DNA of 64,000 nucleotides from Desulfovibrio sp. (lineage in GTDB: Bacteria > Desulfobacterota > Desulfovibrionia > Desulfovibrionales > Desulfovibrionaceae): positions 89,728 to 153,727 of the forward strand of contig JAFQED010000032.1 in NCBI GenBank assembly GCA_017415765.1, given 5' to 3'. The position numbers were made by a program, and so were the translations under genes. Positions 7,455-16,748 of the stretch are shown in pieces (the first letter of the stretch is position 1; every line of letters begins with the position of its first letter). The notes under the pieces are model-generated. The model was not told the DNA's origin, made no database searches, and was given only the letters and a program-made list of their open reading frames with translations.

Positions 7455-8945
7455 TTATCCCCCTACCAGGGCCGCGCCTGTTTGCAGGAAGTTCCAGAGC
7501 CAGTCCGGCACATAGATACCCAGGCAAAGCACTGTCGCCGCAAGTACCAGCGGGGGCAGTATGCTCCAGAGCGGTTCACGCGGGTTGGCAGGCATATCGT
7601 ATGGACGGCTGCCCTGTACCATGCGCAGCACTGCCATGCTCATACCCACAAAGATGATGGCCAGTGCTGTCAGGTAGATGGCGGCCAGCCACGTCTGCCC
7701 GGCGGCAAACAGGCCCTTGAGTACAAGAAATTCGCTGACAAAGATACCAAAAGGCGGTGAACCGGCCACTGCCAGGAAGCCTACGGCCCACAGGGCACCG
7801 GTGACAGGCATGGTCCAGCGCAGCCCTCGCACGTCATAGCTGGAAAAGGTATGGTAGCGGGTAAGGATGTTGCCCGCCAGAAGAAAGAGCATACACTTGG
7901 TAAGCGAATGGCAGACGGCATGGAGCATGGCCCCCTGGGCGGCCAGACCGCCAATACCCAGACCGATGGCCAGAATGCCCATATGCTCCACGCTGGAATA
8001 GGCCAGCATCCGCTTGTAGTGCCCCTGCCCCACAATGAAGATGGCGGCAGTCAGCAGGGAAATCAAACCGAAAAAGACCAGCAGCCCACCGCTGAAATCC
8101 CCCAGTCCGGCTGCTCTCATGATTTGATGGCCGCGCAAAATGCCCAGCAGGGCACAGTTGAGCAAGGCTCCGGAAAGCAGGGCCGAAACCAGGGAAGGTG
8201 CCTGACTGTGGGCATCGGGCAGCCAGTTGTGCAGGGGGGCAAGGCCCATCTTGGTACCGTAGCCCACCAGCAGAAAGATAAAGGCGGCCTTGAGCCAGGG
8301 AGCAGATGCCAGTCCAGTGTGCTGGATATACCAGTCAAGCTGATCCATGCTGTCCATTTCGGGGCCAGTTGGGTTGTAAAAGGCCACGGACAGCAGGATG
8401 ATGCCCAGCAGGGCCAGAGCGATACCTATCGAACAGATGATAAGGTATTTCCATGTGGCCTCCAGCGAGGGGCGGTGTCGATGAAAATAGATGAGTGGTG
8501 CGCTGCTCAGGGTGGTGACCTCAATACCTACCCAGAGGGCACCCAAATGCCGCGTGGTGGTAACAAGGGTCATGGCCGCCAGAAAGAAGCAAAGACAGGC
8601 CGTGAAACGACGCTCCGGCGCATTGGTAAAGGGCCGATGGGTCTGGATGCAGGTACGCTCCTCGACTTTTTCTTCTTCGCGCAGATAGCCTGTGGCATAA
8701 ATGGAGGCAGCCAGAAACAGCAGACTGGCCAACATCAGAAAAAGTGCCCCCAGTGCATCTGGTGTCATCAGTCCCATCATGCCTTCCGGGGCTTCGCCAC
8801 GGGCAACGCGGATACAGGCTGCCAGCGAGAGGGCCGTATGGCCAATGGCTGTCAGAAGCAGCAGGGCACGGCAAAAGGCCGCATTGCCCACCAGCAGCAT
8901 GATAATGGCTGCCAGAAGCGGCAGGATAAGCAGTGCGTCGAGCAT
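7455..8945 (-). CDS. Antiporter-like membrane subunit (HyfF/NuoN-like)
   Basis: 496 residues with about 14 hydrophobic segments. It carries the proton-pumping antiporter-family motif region: YGTKMGLAPLHNWLPDAHSQ followed by PSLVSALLSGALLN, and later YKRMLAYSSVEHMG. The Lys in YGTKMG and the Lys in YKRML are the expected proton-path residues. In complex I and Hyf-type complexes such subunits move protons or sodium. It sits between the HyfE-like and the large-subunit genes, 4-5 bases from each. Confidence 0.9.
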   Translation of the reverse strand: MLDALLILPLLAAIIMLLVGNAAFCRALLLLTAIGHTALSLAACIRVARGEAPEGMMGLMTPDALGALFLMLASLLFLAASIYATGYLREEEKVEERTCIQTHRPFTNAPERRFTACLCFFLAAMTLVTTTRHLGALWVGIEVTTLSSAPLIYFHRHRPSLEATWKYLIICSIGIALALLGIILLSVAFYNPTGPEMDSMDQLDWYIQHTGLASAPWLKAAFIFLLVGYGTKMGLAPLHNWLPDAHSQAPSLVSALLSGALLNCALLGILRGHQIMRAAGLGDFSGGLLVFFGLISLLTAAIFIVGQGHYKRMLAYSSVEHMGILAIGLGIGGLAAQGAMLHAVCHSLTKCMLFLLAGNILTRYHTFSSYDVRGLRWTMPVTGALWAVGFLAVAGSPPFGIFVSEFLVLKGLFAAGQTWLAAIYLTALAIIFVGMSMAVLRMVQGSRPYDMPANPREPLWSILPPLVLAATVLCLGIYVPDWLWNFLQTGAALVGG

Positions 8946-8949
8946 GGCT

Positions 8950-9573
8950 TCAATCCCTCAGTGAGCGGAAGCCGTCCACGTCGATGGACTCGAAGGTTTC
9001 CACGATATGGTTGATGGCAATACCCATGACAAAGACCGCCACAAAAATATCCAGCAGCAGGGCCAGTTCAAACCAGACCGTATTGGCCGACATCAGCGGG
9101 ATGCCCAGCACAAAGATACCGTTTTCGGCTACCAGATAGCCCATGACCTGAGCCAGGGCAGTGCTGCGCCCTACCACCAGGATCAGCCCGCAAAATAGGG
9201 TGGTCAGACCGGCGGGCAGCAACAGCGGTGGGAAAAGCCCCGGCTGGATCGCCAACCGCGTTTCCAACCAGAGGGCAAAAATAAGTCCCGTCATACCGGC
9301 CACGATGCCAAGGCCCTGATGCAGACGGGGGCGCAGATCAGTATTGATGGGCAGACGTTTTATGGTGCGCAGTAAAAGTCCGGGCAGGAGCAGTCCCTTG
9401 ATGAGCAGGACAGCGCAGGCCAGCAGCAGGTGCTGCTCACAAAACAAGAGGGCTGCAAGGCAGATACCCTGAAAGGCAATGAGTCGGATCAGACTGGGCA
9501 ATCGAAATGCCGCCAGCAACAGGATATTATTGACCAGTATCAGAAATATCAGGGTGGCAAAAAGTGTGTTCAT
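8950..9573 (-). CDS. HyfE-like membrane subunit
   Basis: 207 residues and about six hydrophobic helices; start ATG at 9573. Family features are the N-terminal FATLIFLILVNNILLLA helix and the C-terminal FVMGIAINHIVETFESIDVD segment, which reads like the end of HyfE. HyfE resembles NuoK with extra helices. It belongs to the operon: the stop is 4 bases before the next start, and the previous gene ends 6 bases upstream. Confidence 0.85.
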   Translation of the reverse strand: MNTLFATLIFLILVNNILLLAAFRLPSLIRLIAFQGICLAALLFCEQHLLLACAVLLIKGLLLPGLLLRTIKRLPINTDLRPRLHQGLGIVAGMTGLIFALWLETRLAIQPGLFPPLLLPAGLTTLFCGLILVVGRSTALAQVMGYLVAENGIFVLGIPLMSANTVWFELALLLDIFVAVFVMGIAINHIVETFESIDVDGFRSLRD

Positions 9574-9579
9574 GGTAGC

Positions 9580-10530
9580 CTACCTGACAAGAGTCAGAAT
9601 AAGGGAAAGAGCCGCCAGCGTAAGTGCACCCGCCAGCAGACGGGGAATGACAGGCAGACGCAGCCTGGCCATGACGGATTCCACCACGCCTACACCCACG
9701 GCCAGGCCAAACATCAGAACAAGGCTCGCCCCAAGATGCTGCCAGAAAGGCATGGGGGGCAGTACCAGTGCCGTGATAAGGGCCACAAAAAACCAGAGTT
9801 TGAGTGCAGCTCCGTAAACGATACAGGCCAGAGTCGGGCCAGAGTGGTCAAGAACCATGACCTCGTGGATCATGGTCAGCTCCAGGTGCGTAGTGGGGTC
9901 GTCCACAGGCATACGACAGTTTTCCACCAGCAGCAGCACAAAGAAGATAGCGGGGATAAGCAGCAGTTCAGCCCGGCCATCTTGCCAGGCCAGCGCAGCA
10001 TGTCCACCCAACAGGGCCGAGAAGGAAAGCTCTGGCGGCTTTGTGGCTTGTAATGCCTGTGGGGGTTCCAGGCTCAGGGCTACCAGCACCAGCAGGGCCA
10101 GAAAGAGGACAGGCTCGGCCAGTGCAGAAAACGTGGCCTCGCGGCTGGCCCCCATGCCCTCAAAGGAAGAACCGGTGTCCAGCGCGGCAAGGATAATGGC
10201 AAAACGACCCAGCCCCAGCAAATAGGCTGCCAGCAAAAAGTCCCCGTCAAAGGCACAGGGCGAGGGCTGGCCCGCCAGAGGCAGCAGGGGCAGAGCGCAG
10301 ATGACCGTAGCCAGTGCGATGACCGGGCCGGTACAGAAGACCCATGAAGTAGTGGTGCTGATGACCTCGCCCTTGCCCAGCAAGCGGGCCAGATCATAGT
10401 AGGTTTGCAGCAGTGGTTTGCCCCTGCGCCCGGCCACAATGGCCTTTACCCGGTTGATGATGCCGGGCAGGAGCGGAGCCAGCACCAGGGCCAGTGCCAG
10501 TTGCAACACAAGAAAAAGCAGTGTGTTCAT
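9580..10530 (-). CDS. NuoH/HyfC-like membrane anchor subunit
   Basis: 316 residues, about eight membrane helices. The segments GIINRVKAIVAGRRGKPLLQTYYDLARLLGKGE and LVENCRMPVDDPTTHLELTMIHEVMVLDHSGP mark the NuoH/HyfC/EchB family; the acidic residues in the second lie next to the peripheral arm. It couples the redox arm to the antiporter-like subunits. The ATG overlaps the preceding stop by 4 bases, so translation is coupled. Confidence 0.92.
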   Translation of the reverse strand: MNTLLFLVLQLALALVLAPLLPGIINRVKAIVAGRRGKPLLQTYYDLARLLGKGEVISTTTSWVFCTGPVIALATVICALPLLPLAGQPSPCAFDGDFLLAAYLLGLGRFAIILAALDTGSSFEGMGASREATFSALAEPVLFLALLVLVALSLEPPQALQATKPPELSFSALLGGHAALAWQDGRAELLLIPAIFFVLLLVENCRMPVDDPTTHLELTMIHEVMVLDHSGPTLACIVYGAALKLWFFVALITALVLPPMPFWQHLGASLVLMFGLAVGVGVVESVMARLRLPVIPRLLAGALTLAALSLILTLVR

Positions 10531-12584
10531 GCCCCAAGCCCCCAGACCAGCAAGGCGATCAGTGTCACCAGGATATAGAGGATGTACAAATGGATCTTGC
10601 CGTGCTGGATTATTTTACAGGCATCGCATACGCGCAGCACAAGCTCGAAGAGCGGGGTAAAGAGACCACTGCGAAGGCGGTCGGGTGCGGCAAGATACAG
10701 ACAGGCACTGTTGGCAAACAGCCCTGAGATGGGGGAGGACTGGCGGCGCAGACCCATGAGCGGAGCAAAGACACGTGCCAACGGTTCGGAAAAGGCCCCG
10801 TCCGTGTACTGGATGCGCGCTGTACCCGCCTGGAAGCCACAGCCCCAGGTAGGTTCCCGCCGCACAGCACGGCCGCGCAACAGGGCTGCCCGCAGCAGGA
10901 GCAGGATCAGGCTTACCCCCAGCAGGATACCACCCCACAGGGCTATCATGCTCAGACTTTCGTATATTCGAGACCATACTTCCAGCCGTTGGGGTAAAAA
11001 TTCCTGCGGCAGTGGGGTGGCCTGGGCGGCTGTCCAGGAGGCCAGACTGAACGTCCACGGGGCGCAGAATCCGCCCAGCACACAGGTCAGCGCAGGTAGG
11101 GCCAGCGGCCAGAGTGTAACAGGCTTTGGTGCATGGACATTGGCAGAAAAGGCAGAACGCGGCTGCCCCAGGAAGGTGATCCCGTAGGCCTTGGCATAGA
11201 GGGCCGCAGCCAGTCCGCTGATAAGGGCCAGCCCTCCAAGGGTCAGGAAAAGGGGAATTTGCCGCTCCAAGCCCGGCAGTGCCGGAGCTTGCAGCATGGA
11301 GACGGCCAGCACGAACTCTCCGGCAAAACCACTCAGGGGGGGCAGACAGGCAATGGAAGCTGCCCCCAGCGCAAAAGCCCAGGCAACCAGCGGCATGGAG
11401 CGTTGCAGCCCCCCCAGGTGTCCCATCCGCACTGTGCCAGTGGCGTGCAGCACCTCGCCCGCACACAGAAAGAGCAGCCCCTTGAAGCCCGCATGGTTGA
11501 GCATATGGATCAGCGCACCAACAAAACCCAGCAGAACCATGTCGTGATTATAGACACTCAGGCCCACAAGGCCCACACCCACGCCCATGAACATCAGCCC
11601 CATGTTTTCGACACTGGAGTAAGCCAGCATCCGCTTGAGGTTGTCCTGAGCCATGGCTTTCAGGATACCCATCAGGCCGGTGGCCAGCCCCAGCAGCAAA
11701 AGGCTCCAGCCCCACCATTCGGGCGCGGCCGAGAGGTCACCCGGCGCACAGAGCAGGCTCAGGCTTCGCAACATGCCATAGAGACCGGCATTGATCATGG
11801 CACCGGAGAGCAGGGCGGACACATGGCTGGGAGCAGCCGGATGCGCTTCTGGCAGCCAGACATGGAGAGGGGCCAGCCCGGCTTTGGCCCCAAAACCCAG
11901 CAGGGCCAGAACAAAAAGGCTGCTGCGCAGCAGCGGGTCGGCATGGCGCAGCCCTTCACCACTTTGCAGGGCTTCCAGCCCGGTAGTGCCCGTGACCTGC
12001 CAGAACAGGGCAAAAAAGGCGATGAGGGCCACGGCACCCAGATGGGCTGCTATCAGATAGACCCATGAGGCATCGCGTACCTTGCTGTCGCCATCATTAA
12101 AGTCGATGAGAAAGAAGGGAGCCAGGGACATGACTTCCCATGCAAGGATAAAGAGAACCGTGTCTCGCGCACTCATGACCAGTGCCATGCCCAGCAGCAG
12201 CAGGAGATAGAAGAACCAGTGGGCTGCCAGATTGTGTTCCTGTGGTAAACTGTGGCGCAGGCTCAAACCACCGGAAAAGGCACAGGTCATCCCCAGGCCG
12301 AAGACCGGCAGCAGAAAAAGGCGGCTCAGGGGGTCAAGCCCCAGAGTGCAAGTGCCGATGGGTAAGCCCCACGGTAAGGAGATCGCAAGGATAGCGTCCC
12401 ACGGCCCCTGCAGTACGGCAGCCAGGCCGAGCAGACAAGCCACAGCAGCCCCTGACGGGCCAAGACGGTTGGCCCATGCGGATGCCGAAGCACCGGGGGG
12501 ACGGATAGCTGCGATTATGGCCAGTATGGCCGTTGCAAGAGCGGCAGCGAGCAATACTCCAAGGGCGGCAAGAAACAGCTCCAT
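10527..12584 (-). CDS. Large antiporter-like membrane subunit (HyfB/NuoL-like)
   Basis: 685 residues from the ATG at 12584, which follows AGGTG; a longer frame to 12692 adds non-membrane sequence that overlaps the neighbouring gene. About 16 hydrophobic segments. The antiporter signature is present: GFGAKAGLAPLHVWLPEAHPAAPSHVSALLSGAMIN, then LKRMLAYSSVENMG and MLNHAGFKGLLFL. First gene of the operon, so a promoter should lie in the 67 bases before it or in the upstream sugar-nucleotide gene. Role: ion translocation in the Ehr-like complex. Confidence 0.9.
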   Translation of the reverse strand: MELFLAALGVLLAAALATAILAIIAAIRPPGASASAWANRLGPSGAAVACLLGLAAVLQGPWDAILAISLPWGLPIGTCTLGLDPLSRLFLLPVFGLGMTCAFSGGLSLRHSLPQEHNLAAHWFFYLLLLLGMALVMSARDTVLFILAWEVMSLAPFFLIDFNDGDSKVRDASWVYLIAAHLGAVALIAFFALFWQVTGTTGLEALQSGEGLRHADPLLRSSLFVLALLGFGAKAGLAPLHVWLPEAHPAAPSHVSALLSGAMINAGLYGMLRSLSLLCAPGDLSAAPEWWGWSLLLLGLATGLMGILKAMAQDNLKRMLAYSSVENMGLMFMGVGVGLVGLSVYNHDMVLLGFVGALIHMLNHAGFKGLLFLCAGEVLHATGTVRMGHLGGLQRSMPLVAWAFALGAASIACLPPLSGFAGEFVLAVSMLQAPALPGLERQIPLFLTLGGLALISGLAAALYAKAYGITFLGQPRSAFSANVHAPKPVTLWPLALPALTCVLGGFCAPWTFSLASWTAAQATPLPQEFLPQRLEVWSRIYESLSMIALWGGILLGVSLILLLLRAALLRGRAVRREPTWGCGFQAGTARIQYTDGAFSEPLARVFAPLMGLRRQSSPISGLFANSACLYLAAPDRLRSGLFTPLFELVLRVCDACKIIQHGKIHLYILYILVTLIALLVWGLGA

Positions 12585-12651
12585 AGCTACACCTGTTTGC
12601 TCCACCAAAAAAGGGGTGATGGAGCCGGCCCCAGGGCAACAGCCCGCAGCG

Positions 12652-13608
12652 TTAACACAGGCCCTGTGAAAGCAGGGAATCGAAATGGGCAATGGTTTTT
12701 TTCAGGCCCTCTTCCAGAGGAACGCGTGGTTCCCAGCTCAGTTTTTCACGGGCAAGGCTGATGTCAGGGCGACGCTGTTTGGGGTCATCACCGGGCAGAG
12801 GCTCATGGCTGATGACAGACGTGCTGCCGGTCATCTCCACCACCTTTTCGGCCAGCTCCCGGATGGTGAACTCGCCGGGATTCCCCATGTTCATGGGGCC
12901 GACAAAGTCCTCGGGCGAGGCCATCAGGCGCACCATACACTCAATGAGATCATCCACATAGCAGAAGGAACGGGTTTGGCTGCCATCACCATAGATGGTG
13001 ATAGGCTCACCCTTCAGGGCCTGTACGATAAAGTTGGACACAACGCGCCCATCGTTGGGGTGCATCTTTGGCCCGTAGGTATTGAAAATACGCCCCACCT
13101 TGATGGGTAAGCCACCCTGCCGCCAGTAGGCAAAAAACAGGGCTTCAGCACAGCGTTTGCCCTCGTCATAGCAGGAGCGGATGCCGTTGGGGTTTACATG
13201 ACCCCAGTAGCTTTCGGGCTGGGGATGCAGTTCGGGGTCTCCATAAACCTCGCTGGTGGACGCCTGAAAAATCCGTGCCCTGAGCCGCTTGGCAAGGCCC
13301 AGCATATTGATGGCCCCGTGTACGCAGGTCTTGATGGTCTGCACCGGATCGTGCTGGTAGTGGATGGGGGAAGCCGGACAGGCCAGGTTATAGATTTCAT
13401 CCACCTCCACATAGAGTGGAAAGGTCACGTCATGGCGGATAAGCTCAAAGCGTTTATTATCCATCAGCTCAGCCACATTGGCCCGTGCGCTGGAAAAGAA
13501 GTTGTCCACGCAAAGGACTTCATGCCCTTCGTCCAACAGACGAGAACACAGGTGTGAGCCCAAAAAACCGGAGCCGCCGGTGACAAGAACACGTTTGCTC
13601 AGGTGCAT
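12652..13608 (-). CDS. NAD-dependent sugar-nucleotide epimerase/decarboxylase (UXS-like)
   Basis: 318 residues from the ATG at 13608 after GGGGGAAAT. Extended SDR enzyme with the NAD-binding [10 protein letters not shown] near residue 10, the active-site YDEGK and the upstream Ser in [28 protein letters not shown] and [18 protein letters not shown] are diagnostic of the UDP-glucuronate decarboxylase (UDP-xylose synthase) branch rather than GalE. Probably supplies a UDP-pentose for surface glycan made by genes elsewhere in the window. Longer starts up to 13743 overlap the cheW terminator and are unlikely. Confidence 0.88.
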   Translation of the reverse strand: MHLSKRVLVTGGSGFLGSHLCSRLLDEGHEVLCVDNFFSSARANVAELMDNKRFELIRHDVTFPLYVEVDEIYNLACPASPIHYQHDPVQTIKTCVHGAINMLGLAKRLRARIFQASTSEVYGDPELHPQPESYWGHVNPNGIRSCYDEGKRCAEALFFAYWRQGGLPIKVGRIFNTYGPKMHPNDGRVVSNFIVQALKGEPITIYGDGSQTRSFCYVDDLIECMVRLMASPEDFVGPMNMGNPGEFTIRELAEKVVEMTGSTSVISHEPLPGDDPKQRRPDISLAREKLSWEPRVPLEEGLKKTIAHFDSLLSQGLC

Positions 13609-13711
13609 ATTTCCCCCATGACAGATGTGAGTCGGCGGAGTGTATTCCAAAGCCTTGGCTCTGGCAACAAGGATGTGACGGCATTTCCTGTACGGTAGAC
13701 TGGGAAAACGC

Positions 13712-13760
13712 AAAAAAATACAAAAGCCCTGAACAATAGCCATCGGATACTGCTCAGGGC
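13712..13760 (-). terminator. Rho-independent terminator of cheW
   Basis: On the minus strand GCCCTGA and TCAGGGC pair around a 20-base loop, followed by TTTTGTATTTTTTT. It starts 23 bases after the cheW stop. Confidence 0.8.
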
Positions 13761-13782
13761 CTGTTTACGCTGTACTGCTGAT

Positions 13783-14259
13783 TTAGAGGTTGTTCAGAGC
13801 TTCCATATCTTCACTGGACAGGAGCTTGTCCAGATCCAGCATGATCAGGAGCCTGTCCTGCAATTTGCCAACACCACTGATATAGTCAGAATCAACCCCG
13901 GCTACAACTGGTGGCGGCGGCTCTACCGTACTTGCAGGTATGCGCAGTACTTCCGAGACAGCGTCCACAACAAAGCCAACAATGATATTGTTGATTTCTA
14001 TGACGATGATACGGGTATTTTTGTCATGTGCCTTGGGGGCAAGGCCAAAACGACGCCGCAGGTCAATGATGGGAATCACCTTGCCGCGCAGGTTGATGAC
14101 GCCTTCCACGAATTCCGGTGCACGGGGAACCTTGGTGATCTCCATGGTGCGAATAATTTCCTGCACCTTGAGGATATTTACGCCAAACTCCTCCTCACCG
14201 ATGCTGAAGGTCACCAGTTGCAGGAGTTCGTCATCCTGTTTTTTCTGGCTTGGATCCAT
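13783..14259 (-). CDS. cheW: Chemotaxis coupling protein CheW
   Basis: 158 residues, single CheW domain, standing alone and far from the main che operon. Hallmarks are FSIGEEEFGVNILKVQEII, FVEGVINLRGKVIPIIDLRRRFG and DLDKLL near the end. GGGAGC lies before the ATG. Links chemoreceptors to CheA. A sigma-28-like promoter upstream and a clear terminator downstream make it a single-gene unit co-regulated with the chemoreceptor at 2311. Confidence 0.95.
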   Translation of the reverse strand: MDPSQKKQDDELLQLVTFSIGEEEFGVNILKVQEIIRTMEITKVPRAPEFVEGVINLRGKVIPIIDLRRRFGLAPKAHDKNTRIIVIEINNIIVGFVVDAVSEVLRIPASTVEPPPPVVAGVDSDYISGVGKLQDRLLIMLDLDKLLSSEDMEALNNL

Positions 14260-14373
14260 AGTAGCTCCCTTTTCACAAAAGTTCCATGAGGCACGCTCTT
14301 GCAGCCTGCACTGGCACTACAGCAAGGCAGAAAGGTATGCCGGGGGAAACATTGGTACAGCTTGCATTACCCT

Positions 14374-14400
14374 TTATCGGACAGCAAAAAAAGTTCTCTA
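14374..14400 (-). promoter_or_regulatory. Sigma-28-like promoter of the lone cheW
   Basis: On the minus strand TAGA, 15 bases, then TCCGATAA: a two-mismatch version of TAAA-N15-GCCGATAA. It lies about 115 bases before the cheW start and overlaps the end of the dsbD terminator. Confidence 0.6.
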
Positions 14401-14424
14401 GGGGACAGGCGAAAAAATCCCCTA
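14386..14424 (-). terminator. Probable terminator of dsbD
   Basis: TAGGGGA and TCCCCTA pair around a 12-base loop on the minus strand, followed by GAGAACTTTTTTT, immediately after the dsbD stop. Confidence 0.55.
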
Positions 14425-14426
14425 AT

Positions 14427-16304
14427 TTATGGCCCAAAAGCAGTTTCAAGGGCCTGTTCCAGTGTGTCAGCACCATAGACATCACGCAATACCAGCGGGT
14501 TTGCAGCGGCCTCGCCTGCCGGGAAAAGTGCAGTGAGGGGGATGCTCTTGCTACCCAGTGCTTCCAGCAGCCGCACTGCCCAGGCATTGGTCTGGGTCAA
14601 ATCTACCCTGATCAGACGGAAACCATATTCCTTTTGCCATTGCTGCAAGCGCGCATCGTTGAGCACGGTGGCTTCCAAAAACTTGCAGTTAGGGCACCAG
14701 TCGGCGGTAAACTCCACCAGCAGGGGTTGTGTCCCCAACCGGGCAACAAAGGTATCGGGCGTAAATTCGTCCCATCGGGGTGGCGGAGCCACAGGCCGCA
14801 GCAGCCACAGGAAAGCTGTCAGCAACAGCAAGATGCCGCCCACTGCAACGATACGCCGCCGCAGGGCGGGGGCACCCAGCCCGCAAAAACGTCCCCACAA
14901 CCAGGCTCCCATGCCGGTCAGCAGAAGGACAGCAAGCACCTGGACATGTTTTTCTGCCGGCAGGATGGAGAGCAGGTAGAGGGCTGTCCCCAAGAGCAGG
15001 AAACCCAGCAAACGTTCAAACAGATGCATCCAGTCACCGGGGCGCGGCAGGATGCGGGCCAGATCCGGCCAAAGGCTGAATGCAAGATAGGGTATGGCCA
15101 TGCCCAGCCCAACTGCCCAGAATACTGTCATAAGGATGTACAATGGCTGGGTGAATGCCCATCCCAGCACACCCCCCAACATGGGGCCGCTGCACGGTGT
15201 GGCAAGGAATGTTGCCACCAGCCCGGTAGTGTAGGCTTGCAGACAGGGATGCCTGGTGTCACTGCTGGGCTTCAGGTCTATTATTGGCAGGCTGAAGACG
15301 CCCAGCATGGAAAGCCCCATTGCAAAAACCAGCACGAGCATGAAGATTATCAGCCCCTGGCTCTGGTAAAGCTGCCCCCAGATCAGATCGGCCATGCCCA
15401 GGATCAGGGCCAGTGCGGTAAACAACGTCATGATCCCGGCAGCAAAACATATATTATGCTGCCTGAAGCGTCGCCTTGCCTCCCGCCCCCCTCCCATAAG
15501 CAATAATCCGCTTATTTTGAGGGTCAATACCGGCAGGACACAGGGCATGGCATTGAGTAGCAGACCGGCCAGCAGCCCCAGGCCCAGGGCCTTGCCCAGC
15601 CCAGAAATCTCCAGACTGGCATCTGCATAGCGCGGCACAAGCTGAAGATCAAAGTCACCGGGCGGGGGCAGGGGAGGCATTTTTTCTACCGATGGTTCTT
15701 TTTGGGGAACAGGCTTCGACGCTGTAACAGCAAGCTGCTGCCACGCAGCTGCCCATGGTTGTCCTGTCAGCGGCAGGGGCTGTGCGGGGATACGCCCGTT
15801 AAGAGGGATGTCCATGGGCAGACAGTGGCGGCTGGAGCAAAGCAGGAGGCTCAGATCCCCCTCAAACATCTGCCCAGCCGCCGTTATGGGCAGCATGGCA
15901 AAAATGGTTGTCGTGCCTTCATATACCTCCACGCTGGCCTGCGGGTCAAAAAAATCCCGTTGCAGTGTCCCCCGTGGATAGACGGTAGTACCCTCCACGC
16001 CATCCGGCAAACGCAGGAGCAGTGTGGTAGGGCGTCCAGCTTCGGTGCTGGCATGGGCATACGCATGGTAGCTCTGGGGCAAGGCCAGCCGCATAGCTAC
16101 CACCAGCATATCATCCGTGCGGCCAAAGTCATAGCTTACGGGTATGCTGGTTGGCACAGTGGCACAAAGCGGTGCAGGGGATACAAGGCAGAGCAACAGG
16201 ACAAGCAGGATTTTTGGGGAAAATATCCCGAAAAAACAGCGTGAACAGGGGGGCGTGAAAAAAGTTTTCCAAGGTATGAAAAAAATGTTTGACAAATAGT
16301 TCAT
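14427..16304 (-). CDS. dsbD: Thiol:disulfide interchange protein DsbD
   Basis: About 625 residues from the ATG at 16304; another ATG at 16322 is 18 bases upstream and neither has a strong ribosome site. A signal-like helix lies near residues 35-50. All three redox modules are present. The periplasmic alpha domain has CSSRHC. The eight-helix beta domain has one Cys in NAMPCVLP and one in TPCSGP. The gamma thioredoxin domain has WCPNC. The family moves electrons from cytoplasmic thioredoxin across the membrane to periplasmic thiols and cytochrome c maturation, which suits a cytochrome-rich anaerobe. Divergent from the tRNA-Lys gene. Confidence 0.93.
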   Translation of the reverse strand: MNYLSNIFFIPWKTFFTPPCSRCFFGIFSPKILLVLLLCLVSPAPLCATVPTSIPVSYDFGRTDDMLVVAMRLALPQSYHAYAHASTEAGRPTTLLLRLPDGVEGTTVYPRGTLQRDFFDPQASVEVYEGTTTIFAMLPITAAGQMFEGDLSLLLCSSRHCLPMDIPLNGRIPAQPLPLTGQPWAAAWQQLAVTASKPVPQKEPSVEKMPPLPPPGDFDLQLVPRYADASLEISGLGKALGLGLLAGLLLNAMPCVLPVLTLKISGLLLMGGGREARRRFRQHNICFAAGIMTLFTALALILGMADLIWGQLYQSQGLIIFMLVLVFAMGLSMLGVFSLPIIDLKPSSDTRHPCLQAYTTGLVATFLATPCSGPMLGGVLGWAFTQPLYILMTVFWAVGLGMAIPYLAFSLWPDLARILPRPGDWMHLFERLLGFLLLGTALYLLSILPAEKHVQVLAVLLLTGMGAWLWGRFCGLGAPALRRRIVAVGGILLLLTAFLWLLRPVAPPPRWDEFTPDTFVARLGTQPLLVEFTADWCPNCKFLEATVLNDARLQQWQKEYGFRLIRVDLTQTNAWAVRLLEALGSKSIPLTALFPAGEAAANPLVLRDVYGADTLEQALETAFGP

Positions 16305-16317
16305 AGGCGTGTAGATT
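16289..16317 (+). promoter_or_regulatory. Promoter of tRNA-Lys
   Basis: TTGACA (16289-16294), 17-base spacer, TAGATT (16312-16317), 15 bases before the mature tRNA 5' end. Near-consensus sigma-70 promoter; it overlaps the 5' end of dsbD on the other strand. Confidence 0.8.
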
Positions 16318-16332
16318 CCCATTTGTTGCTAC

Positions 16333-16408
<76 letters not shown>

Positions 16409-16417
16409 AGGAAATCA

Positions 16418-16452
16418 AGCACTTACAGTGAAAACTGTAAGTGCTTTTTTTG
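16418..16452 (+). terminator. Terminator after tRNA-Lys
   Basis: AGCACTTACAGT and ACTGTAAGTGCT form a 12-bp stem around a 4-base loop, followed by a run of T, 10 bases after the tRNA. Confidence 0.9.
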
Positions 16453-16748
16453 TTCGTGTCATTACCGAGGCACACTGCTGGCAAAACTGCTTCGCTACGC
16501 AGCGCAATGCTGTAGCTGTTTGATATGCCGCCAGGCACTGATGCCGTATTTCTGCCCACGCGCGTCTCCCTTGTTGTGCCAAAAGTGTAAGCCCATTTTT
16601 TGTCCCTGTCCACACCGAAGCCCTTGTGCTCTGTCATCGTTCCGCTGCATATTTGCAAGGATGCTGACCTTAGTTTATGGTTTATCGACTTTGGTCTGGA
16701 ATACTCTGACCTGATTCCTGTCAATCGGGATGTATAGCGAGGTGTGCT
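16453..16748. other. Gene-free spacer between tRNA-Lys and a lipoprotein gene
   Basis: 296 bases with no supportable gene. A minus-strand open frame crosses it, continues into the tRNA and ends in a tRNA-templated sequence; I regard it as spurious. No integrase or direct repeat of the tRNA 3' end was seen, so there is no sign of an inserted element. Confidence 0.6.

Noticed and set aside
7851-9014. Plus-strand frame of 387 codons opposite the antiporter-like gene
   Set aside because: Gln/Gly/His-rich shadow of a membrane protein gene; the minus-strand product has clear antiporter motifs.
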